Shown piece by piece: positions 1 through 4,682 of a stretch of 10,054 nt of DNA. Below the pieces are notes generated by a model, which saw nothing but the letters and a program-made list of their open reading frames with translations, was not told where the DNA came from and did not search any database. How positions within the stretch are numbered: position 1 is the first letter of the stretch; each line of letters begins with the position of its first letter. Source of the DNA: an uncultured Prevotella sp. (GTDB lineage Bacteria > Bacteroidota > Bacteroidia > Bacteroidales > Bacteroidaceae); contig URLQ01000108.1 of the NCBI GenBank assembly GCA_900548745.1, positions 1-10,054 of the forward strand. Reading direction: 5' to 3'. Made by a program: the position numbers and the translations under genes.

Positions 1-122
1 AAAAATTATTGAGATTACCAACTTTTATAAAGACTTTCTTATCCCGAACTCAGGTTAATTACTATACATGTATATATTCTACGCATGATTATATATGTTA
101 TAAATTTGAATTATAAAATTAA
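1..122. other. AT-rich non-coding end
   Basis: This stretch follows the stop codon of the 176-codon membrane protein gene (minus strand) and reaches the window edge. It is strongly AT-rich. I see a 12-base palindrome, TATACATGTATA, at 63-74, but no GC-rich hairpin followed by a T run that would make a convincing terminator, and no open frame with coding character. A CCCGA/TCAGG near-inverted pair around 45-56 has a mismatch and is too short to call. Confidence 0.5.
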
Positions 123-653
123 TTATTCTATTTCCCCATCATTCCAACAGCACATTATTATAACACTATCAGTCAGGAACAATATGACAAGCAGACAGAT
201 AGACACGACATTATACCAGAAGCCGTGCAGATCGGGATTATATTCATTGTCGAAGAACAATACGCTGATGATGTTGATGAAGTTCAGCAGAAATACTATC
301 CCTGACAGTATGGTCATAACCCTTGACCCTTGTACTATTCTGATCAGCGCTGAAGCCAAACCTCCCAGAATGACAAGGGCAATGACGACAATGAAAAACA
401 CAATAAGAATCGTCAGTCTTATCGGGAAGTCATCTCCATCGTATATCGCCATGAATCTCCCTACAACGGGAATCGAAGCATAATGTAGCGCGTCGCCGAA
501 ACTGAAGTCGAAGATGCTGTTCAAGAGCATCGGTACGAGCACCAGCGTTGACACAAGAACCAGGGAAACCAGAATGTTCAGTCCCCCTCCTATGATACTA
601 CTCAGAAGGAATGAGCCAATCAGTCTAGGAGTGTAATGTTTGTTTTCTTTCAT
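123..653 (-). CDS. Hypothetical multi-pass inner-membrane protein (176 aa)
   Basis: I do not recognise a family. The protein is dominated by hydrophobic stretches at about residues 11-45 (long enough for one tilted or two helices, with a GGG at 22-24), 78-103, 112-134 and 146-169. They are joined by short polar loops such as FDFSFGDALHY (48-58) and FDNEYNPDLHGF (134-145). The N-terminus is Lys/Arg-rich (KENKHYTPR), with no cleavable signal sequence, and the C-terminus is acidic (NDGEIE). This fits an inner-membrane protein with about four helices. No catalytic motif, Cys pair or transporter signature is visible. The start ATG at 653 is the natural one: it follows a purine-rich leader and lies seven bases after the stop of a possible 28-codon ORF. 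The gene runs in the same direction as the 310-codon frame upstream, 132 bases away, so co-transcription is possible. A channel, immunity-like or stress protein are all guesses. The gene is real with good probability; its function is unknown. Confidence 0.75.
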   Translation of the reverse strand: MKENKHYTPRLIGSFLLSSIIGGGLNILVSLVLVSTLVLVPMLLNSIFDFSFGDALHYASIPVVGRFMAIYDGDDFPIRLTILIVFFIVVIALVILGGLASALIRIVQGSRVMTILSGIVFLLNFINIISVLFFDNEYNPDLHGFWYNVVSICLLVILFLTDSVIIMCCWNDGEIE

Positions 654-660
654 ATCTGTA

Positions 661-747
661 TCAATTTTCTTTTCTGAATAAAATACTTTTCACTTCATCC
701 CAAGGATAACAAGCGCGGATGGCAACAAATAGTTTTAGTGTTTTCAT
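661..747 (-). CDS. Possible small ORF (28 aa) ahead of the membrane protein gene
   Basis: An ATG at 747 opens a 28-codon frame starting MKTLKLFVAIR and ending with TGA at 661-663, seven bases before the ATG of the 176-codon membrane protein gene. That close spacing is what translational coupling would look like. The peptide has a short hydrophobic patch (LKLFVAI) and a charged C-terminal half (DEVK, FRKEN). I know no family for it and see no clear ribosome binding site. It also contains one arm of the 12-base inverted repeat described separately. It may be a small gene, a leader peptide, or simply chance in a 132-base spacer. Confidence 0.28.
   Translation of the reverse strand: MKTLKLFVAIRACYPWDEVKSILFRKEN
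701..729 (-). promoter_or_regulatory. Weak candidate promoter for the membrane protein gene
   Basis: On the minus strand TATCCTTG (701-708) differs by one base from the Bacteroidetes -7 box TAnnTTTG. A TTTG (726-729) lies 17 bases upstream, slightly closer than the usual spacing of about 19. It would start a transcript roughly 40 bases before the membrane protein gene. The box lies inside the possible 28-codon ORF, so the two calls compete. Support is sequence resemblance only. Confidence 0.2.
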
Positions 748-809
748 CTTCGGATGTTTATTTGGGTTATCTGTTTTATGGATTCTTATTCCTTTTGTTT
801 GTTGCCATC
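718..809. repeat. 12-base perfect inverted repeat around the end of the 310-codon frame
   Basis: GATGGCAACAAA at 718-729 is the exact reverse complement of TTTGTTGCCATC at 798-809, with 68 bases between the arms. The right arm codes for the DGNK near the C-terminus of the 310-codon frame, and the left arm lies in the spacer before the membrane protein gene. In a minus-strand transcript the arms could pair and loop out the stop codon region. No T run follows, so it is not a standard terminator. Confidence 0.5.
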
Positions 810-1718
810 AGTGGGGGCTTCCTCTCGTTTCGGAAGCATGTAGGAAAATTGAGGCGGGAAATTCTCCCTCACTTTAATTACAATGTATTTGCAGAAACAT
901 TCAATGTCCTCAAATGAGGAATAGCATTGAAATGAGTCAATCATTTTTTCTTTCCACTCCCAAAGGATTTCCATTTCCTTTTTCATGTTCAAATCCCTCA
1001 TTGTCTGGATTATCAATTCCACATTTGCTCGCTTCAACAAGAAATCAAGGTATAAAACCGGACTGAATTCCGTTCTCCAATCCTGTACCCATGCCATATT
1101 TATATCATGTGGCTGGCTATAACAACGCCCCCAATCAGGACTGTCTTCATAGCCAAGAGATTCTATTATGTTCTGAAAAAAGGACTTGAGAATTTCATTT
1201 TTGTCTGTCGGTATTCCATAAAGAAAACAGGCCCTACAATATTCAGCTCTTGAAAGTGCGTAATCTGGAAGGTCGAGAGAAGGAGAAACGATCTTGTCCT
1301 CTCCCCAAGGAGCTGTTTCGGCAAGATATTGATAATAGCCCAATGTCTTTATGAGCAAATGCTTTTGCGACAACACATAATCCCTGTTTGTATTATGTAT
1401 GATGAAAAGGGCCACTTCTTTTGCCTGAACAGATAGCCATCTTTTTTTGAGGAGTGGCATAAGTTCCGGAAACCATAGTTTTTGCATTCTCAAAGACACC
1501 CAATCCATATCTGCCTTGCTTCCGTATAGAAAGGCTTTGAGCACCAATAACATGTCTTTCCGCCGTAAAAAATAGAAGCTGTCTCTCAATATTTTCCTTG
1601 ATTCAATTACTTTTCCGCTTTTTTTATCCTGGAACACTTTTAAAAACTTTATTGTTTCAGAATGTTTGGTTATAATTGTATAATCCATTTCTACATGTTT
1701 TAAAGTTGGTGACTCCAT
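786..1718 (-). CDS. Hypothetical protein (310-codon frame), probably the body of a broken exported protein gene
   Basis: No family is recognised. The frame encodes a mostly helical, aromatic- and charge-rich protein with segments such as FYFLRRKDMLLVLKAFLYG (residues about 48-66), a tryptophan-rich middle (WFPELMPLLKKRW, PWGEDKI) and Cys residues at CRAC, GRCY and ECFCK. There is no membrane segment and no obvious catalytic motif. The ATG at 1718 has AAAGGA ten bases upstream and directly follows TGATAA; an alternative start is the Met at residue 11. However, a signal-peptide ORF on the same strand (1700-1807) overlaps this start by 19 bases in another frame and sits just below a strong promoter match. 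One extra base in the TTTAAAA run at about 1699-1705 would join the two into a single exported protein of roughly 340 codons. So this is either an intact cytoplasmic protein translated after a small upstream ORF, or the main part of a frameshifted exported one. The base composition is visibly more AT-rich than tamB/tamL, which suggests an accessory gene. Confidence 0.65.
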   Translation of the reverse strand: MESPTLKHVEMDYTIITKHSETIKFLKVFQDKKSGKVIESRKILRDSFYFLRRKDMLLVLKAFLYGSKADMDWVSLRMQKLWFPELMPLLKKRWLSVQAKEVALFIIHNTNRDYVLSQKHLLIKTLGYYQYLAETAPWGEDKIVSPSLDLPDYALSRAEYCRACFLYGIPTDKNEILKSFFQNIIESLGYEDSPDWGRCYSQPHDINMAWVQDWRTEFSPVLYLDFLLKRANVELIIQTMRDLNMKKEMEILWEWKEKMIDSFQCYSSFEDIECFCKYIVIKVRENFPPQFSYMLPKREEAPTDGNKQKE

Positions 1719-1807
1719 TTATCAGAATTCCTTTTGTCTTGTGCCATTACATTGGCAGAGAACAAAAAACTCACAACAATCAATAATAAATGTCCTTTCA
1801 TACTCAT
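1700..1807 (-). pseudogene. Signal-peptide ORF (35 aa), likely the severed N-terminus of the 310-codon frame
   Basis: The start ATG-AGT-ATG at 1807-1799 gives a textbook Sec signal peptide: MSMKGH, then a hydrophobic core LLLIVVSFLF, then SANVMAQ with an AxA-like cleavage site after MA, leaving a mature end QDKRNSDKWSHQL. The frame then stops at TAA (1700-1702), far too short for an exported protein. The -1 frame is open from the overlap onward for 310 codons. A -7/-33 promoter lies only 25-55 bases upstream of this ATG, so translation most likely begins here. A longer reading back to 1948 would run through that promoter and is unlikely. Alternatives are a real short secreted peptide or a leader ORF that couples translation to the 310-codon frame. 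No canonical slippery heptamer fits the required -1 shift (CTT-TAA), so programmed frameshifting is not favoured. Confidence 0.55.
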
Positions 1808-1831
1808 CAATATTTTAATTAAACATGCCGC

Positions 1832-1862
1832 CAAATTTACAGTATTATAACCACCATACAAA
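1832..1862 (-). promoter_or_regulatory. Bacteroidetes-type promoter for the signal-peptide ORF and 310-codon frame
   Basis: On the minus strand the -7 box TAAATTTG (1832-1839) matches TAnnTTTG exactly, and TTTG (1859-1862) lies exactly 19 bases upstream as the -33 box. Transcription should start near 1825, about 18 bases before the first ATG of the signal-peptide ORF. This is the best promoter match I found in the window. It is the main reason to place the true translation start at 1807 or 1801. Confidence 0.6.
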
Positions 1863-1889
1863 TTATTTGTACATTTGCAAGCTTGCAAA
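1857..1889. promoter_or_regulatory. Two adjacent palindromes, candidate operator
   Basis: TTTGCAAGCTTGCAAA at 1874-1889 is a perfect 16-base palindrome containing two TTGCAA hexamers. Two bases away, TACAAAT-T-ATTTGTA at 1857-1871 is a second perfect inverted repeat with a single central base, and it covers the -33 box of the minus-strand promoter. Two dyads packed against a promoter are what a dimeric regulator site looks like. No regulator gene is visible in the window. This is inference from symmetry and position. Confidence 0.45.
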
Positions 1890-2272
1890 CGCAACAATAT
1901 TGGCGATATAGACAAGGATTTTGTAATTAAACCAGCAAAAAAGAACAATATTCGTGTTTATCTTTTATGGATAATGCTCACTTATCAATAAAAAGACAAG
2001 CAAAATGACGGAAGAAAAAAATAAGAAGAATCACCGACGGGATACGCTCACGCATAGATATCCTGAGGCGTGGCGGTCAACTGTCTATTCTTAAGGAAGC
2101 GCTTGGTGACGTCTTGTGCGACCCAACTCGTCAAGCTACCGACGAATATCAGTAAAATACCATAGGAATAAAAACAAACAAAAAGATGAGAACAAGCCCA
2201 TATAAATAATTAGTCCAAGGTCAGAAAAATCATATCCAAAGGCTAAAAAAACCAGAAACCAATGATTAAAAT
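1890..2272. other. Intergenic spacer with a GC-richer, coding-like island
   Basis: No intact gene is found here. Most of it is AT-rich, but about 2030-2155 is clearly richer in G and C and looks coding-like on both strands. On the plus strand an ATG at 2005 leads through an A7 run (2015-2021); removing one A gives a 49-codon frame ending at TAA 2153-2155, with a helical, charged product (ITDGIRSRIDILRRGG, then KEALGDVL). On the minus strand a frame without an ATG is open from 2209 to TGA at 2048-2050, giving a hydrophobic stretch (GILLIFVGSL) followed by TSWVAQDVTKRFLKNRQ. The minus frame has somewhat more G/C at third codon positions and less at second positions, which slightly favours it. 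The likely nature is a gene remnant. The rest of the spacer, 2156-2272, holds nothing I can name. Confidence 0.4.
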
Positions 2273-2335
2273 TAAAATAAAGGCTTTATTTATTTAAACA
2301 AGGGCTGTATTTAAATAAATAAAGCTTTTATTTTA
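2273..2335 (-). terminator. Long AT-rich hairpin, probable terminator after tamL
   Basis: The arm 2273-2298 pairs with 2310-2335 over 26 positions with one non-Watson-Crick pair (2282 with 2326). This includes a perfect 16-base core, GCTTTATTTATTTAAA with its reverse complement. The loop is 11 bases (2299-2309). It begins about 60 bases beyond the tamL stop codon. The 3' arm and following bases of the minus-strand transcript are U-rich, as expected for an intrinsic terminator. The stem is much longer and far more AT-rich than usual. The near symmetry means it could also stop plus-strand transcription. Confidence 0.55.
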
Positions 2336-2362
2336 TTGAATAAAGACTATATTCAAACTTTT
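2279..2362. repeat. Four degenerate 21-base tandem repeats
   Basis: Units begin at 2279, 2300, 2321 and 2342, exactly 21 bases apart. Their first halves are AAAGGCTTTATTT, AAGGGCTGTATTT, AAAGCTTTTATTT and AAAGACTATATTC, a shared core of roughly AAAGRCTNTATTT. The second halves are A/T-only or nearly so and less alike. The long terminator-like hairpin is built from units 1 to 3, and a smaller hairpin (2336-2356) spans units 3 and 4. The two structures therefore occupy the same bases. Confidence 0.5.
2336..2356. terminator. Small hairpin just after tamL
   Basis: TTGAATA (2336-2342) and TATTCAA (2350-2356) form a perfect 7-base stem with a 7-base loop, 37 bases beyond the tamL stop codon and touching the long hairpin. 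It is weak on its own (one G-C pair) and may simply be part of the tandem-repeat block or a 3' end stabiliser. Confidence 0.3.
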
Positions 2363-2393
2363 CTATATGTATGACGGTATAAAAGCAAATGGT

Positions 2394-4682
2394 TTAGAAT
2401 GGATAACCTACTGCAAGGTGAAGACTATGACTGTCCTTAAACCTGCGGATGTTGTAGTAACCACTCTTGCCCGTATCGTATGGCATGTGGAGACCTACAC
2501 CCCAGTCAAGACGGAGAATGAGGAACTCGAGGTCGTAACGCACACCGACTCCTGTGCCAAGAGCCATCTCCTTGGCTATGTTCTTCAGTTTGAACCTTGC
2601 GCCGGAACGATAACCGTCGTCCTTCAGTCCCCATACGTTTCCAGCATCAATGAAGGCTGCTCCATACAGATTGCCAAACAGATTAAAGCGATACTCAAGG
2701 TTTGCAAGAAACTTCATATCACCAGTCTGGTCGAGATACGACAGGCGTGCCTCATCGGTATAGTAGCTGCCAGGACCGACGCTACGTACCGGAAAGGCAC
2801 GTATGCTGTTGGCACCACCCACATAGAACTGTTCGCTGTATGGCGTAGCCTTCATATTGCCATAGGAATACACAAGTCCGACATTGATGTGGCCTACGAG
2901 CTGCGACTTCAGTCCTGTAGCCCAAGTCTTCGTGAAGTCACTCTCAATCTTGAAGAACTGTGCATAGGCATTCTTGAACATCTCCTTTCCTTCGTCTCCC
3001 CATTTCTTTCCTGCCGCCATATAGCCGAGCGAGAGGATGTTGCCAGCCTCGGAAGCGGTAATGTTCCAATATATAGGATTGCGGTATTTCTTCGGACTGG
3101 TATACGTGAAGGAGTATATCATCTTCGGAATGAAGATGTCCTGCATGGTGGCATAGAGATACGGGTTGGCATACATGATGGAGTCGAACTTATGCGTGGC
3201 ATAAGTAAGATGCTGATACTTAATAGTAAGCGGACTGAACTCATGCTTCTTCCTATCCGTGGGCTGCCACTTATATGTCCAGTCGCCCGAAGCGGTGTGC
3301 ATCTTGAAGTAGCCGGGGCGGTTTACCACGTTTGTCGAAGCGCGAACCGTTGTGGTTGGCGTATTATAATAGCGATAAGGCTTCAGGAAAGGCACAATCA
3401 TTCGCGGGAAGGAGACCGAGAGGTCTGTTCCGTATTCATACGAGTTATAGTCGCTGCCCTGTCCGTTTGTCTGCCATTCATAGGCTCCGTGCAGGTTGAG
3501 GTCAATCACCTCACCGCCTCGGAAAGCATTCTTCTTCTTGAATCCGACCACAATTTCCGGACCCGTCCTACCGTTTATCTTATTACTATAGTTGGTCTCC
3601 ACGTATGCTTCGTACGGCTTGTTGAGCACGCAGCTCACCGTCATGTCGAGCGTATCGCAGAGGGCTGTCGTATCCTGCGGCGTGAAAGCAAACTGCACGG
3701 AGCTGTACTGTCCGGAGTTGCTGAGCCTGTCGGCACTCTCCATGTATGCGTCATAGCTGAACTGCTGCTTAGGCAGCAGGCGCAGATGGCGCAAAAGCAG
3801 ACGAGCACGGATAGGCGGTTTCCTGCCGTTGAAGGCAAGAGTGAGGCGGCGATAGGTGAATGTATCCCTCAGCTGTTCCATCGATTGCTTCATTATGTTC
3901 ACATTCATCTTGCCTATATACCACTTGTGGTTGGCTGCCGCAGGTATGTTGTCGGCAAGCTGCAGACGCAGATGCACCTTACCGGAAACGGCAAGAGTGT
4001 CGGCAAGATACGAGGCATATGACGGTTGGTAATAGTAGAATCCGTTGTTGCGGAAGAGAGTTGATAAGCGGCTGCGCTCAGCATCGAGGGCAGACACATC
4101 GAAAGGGTCGCCAGGCTTTATGCGAGCTTCGTCGGCATGCAGTCTTATCAGACTGTCGGAAAGCGACGGGAAGTTAACATATTCCAGCGTGTCTACAGTA
4201 GACAGCTCGTTCATGTTCACGGTATATGCTATCTTTGCCTTCTTGGGATTCTTCTGCTGTTCCACCATATAGCTTACGGTGCCTCCGAGATAGCCGTGGT
4301 TTCGGAGTACAGACTGCGCAACGGACGTTCTCAGTTCCGGGTTCACCCAGCTCATCAGAACGGGGGCACTACCGAAAGTCTTGGCTATCCACTTGCCGAG
4401 TTTTGTTTCCGAATTGGAGAAGTTGTTCCAGATCCATAGCTTATATGGTATGGTGCGGTGGTATGAGCTGCCGAAGAAGGCACCGTTGGGTGCGGTGGCA
4501 AGGGCAGCCTCCACTTCTTCCTGCACGGAATAGAAATGGTCGTTCTTCTCGTATTCCTTATATTCTATGGGCTTCAAGCCTATATATAGCTGGTCGCCCT
4601 CCGGCACACTACTCGTTGAGGAGCAGGAGCCGACAAGGAGGACGGCAAGCAGAAGGGGTATTATCTGTGAGATATATTTCAT
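2394..4682 (-). CDS. tamL: TamL, lipoprotein Omp85 outer-membrane protein (TamA-like)
   Basis: This is an Omp85-superfamily outer-membrane barrel that works with TamB in outer-membrane biogenesis. Bacteroidetes carry a lipoprotein version of TamA, called TamL. The N-terminus shows a lipoprotein signal: a hydrophobic core and lipobox LVGSC, with Cys20 the acylated residue, followed by SSTSS. Residues about 115-355 look like POTRA-type repeats (for example RTSVAQSVLRNHGYLGGTVSY and RSRLSTLFRNNGFYY). From about 360 on, alternating aromatic and polar strands form the barrel. The conserved Omp85 loop motif appears as GGANSIRAF (622-630, equivalent to VRGF), followed by the typical LANLEYRFNLFGNLYGAAF and FIDAGNVW. 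The protein ends in Phe (HLAVGYPF), as barrels usually do. The length of 762 is normal for the family. The start ATG overlaps the tamB stop as ATGA (4679-4682), so translation is probably coupled and no ribosome site of its own is seen. Precise POTRA borders are estimates. Confidence 0.92.
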   Translation of the reverse strand: MKYISQIIPLLLAVLLVGSCSSTSSVPEGDQLYIGLKPIEYKEYEKNDHFYSVQEEVEAALATAPNGAFFGSSYHRTIPYKLWIWNNFSNSETKLGKWIAKTFGSAPVLMSWVNPELRTSVAQSVLRNHGYLGGTVSYMVEQQKNPKKAKIAYTVNMNELSTVDTLEYVNFPSLSDSLIRLHADEARIKPGDPFDVSALDAERSRLSTLFRNNGFYYYQPSYASYLADTLAVSGKVHLRLQLADNIPAAANHKWYIGKMNVNIMKQSMEQLRDTFTYRRLTLAFNGRKPPIRARLLLRHLRLLPKQQFSYDAYMESADRLSNSGQYSSVQFAFTPQDTTALCDTLDMTVSCVLNKPYEAYVETNYSNKINGRTGPEIVVGFKKKNAFRGGEVIDLNLHGAYEWQTNGQGSDYNSYEYGTDLSVSFPRMIVPFLKPYRYYNTPTTTVRASTNVVNRPGYFKMHTASGDWTYKWQPTDRKKHEFSPLTIKYQHLTYATHKFDSIMYANPYLYATMQDIFIPKMIYSFTYTSPKKYRNPIYWNITASEAGNILSLGYMAAGKKWGDEGKEMFKNAYAQFFKIESDFTKTWATGLKSQLVGHINVGLVYSYGNMKATPYSEQFYVGGANSIRAFPVRSVGPGSYYTDEARLSYLDQTGDMKFLANLEYRFNLFGNLYGAAFIDAGNVWGLKDDGYRSGARFKLKNIAKEMALGTGVGVRYDLEFLILRLDWGVGLHMPYDTGKSGYYNIRRFKDSHSLHLAVGYPF

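Noticed and set aside
41..60. Possible insertion-sequence end (CCCGAACTCAGG region)
   Set aside because: A brief GC-richer motif at the window edge resembled a transposon end, but there is no transposase, no second end and no target duplication in view.
63..74. TATACATGTATA palindrome near the left edge as an operator or terminator
   Set aside because: Short, purely local and in highly AT-rich sequence where such dyads are frequent; no promoter box is tied to it.
1699..1706. Programmed -1 ribosomal frameshift between the signal-peptide ORF and the 310-codon frame
   Set aside because: The needed shift occurs at CTT-TAA. No X-XXY-YYZ heptamer is in the correct register and re-pairing would be poor, so an indel or separate start is simpler.
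1808..1948. N-terminal extension of the signal-peptide ORF back to an ATG at 1948
   Set aside because: It would place coding sequence across the promoter and both palindromes and would bury the signal peptide inside the protein. The internal start at 1807/1801 fits far better.
2367..4022. A 551-codon open frame on the plus strand
   Set aside because: It lies wholly antisense to tamL, whose lipobox, Omp85 loop motif and terminal Phe are unmistakable. The frame is a by-product of tamL codon choice and its product lacks family features.
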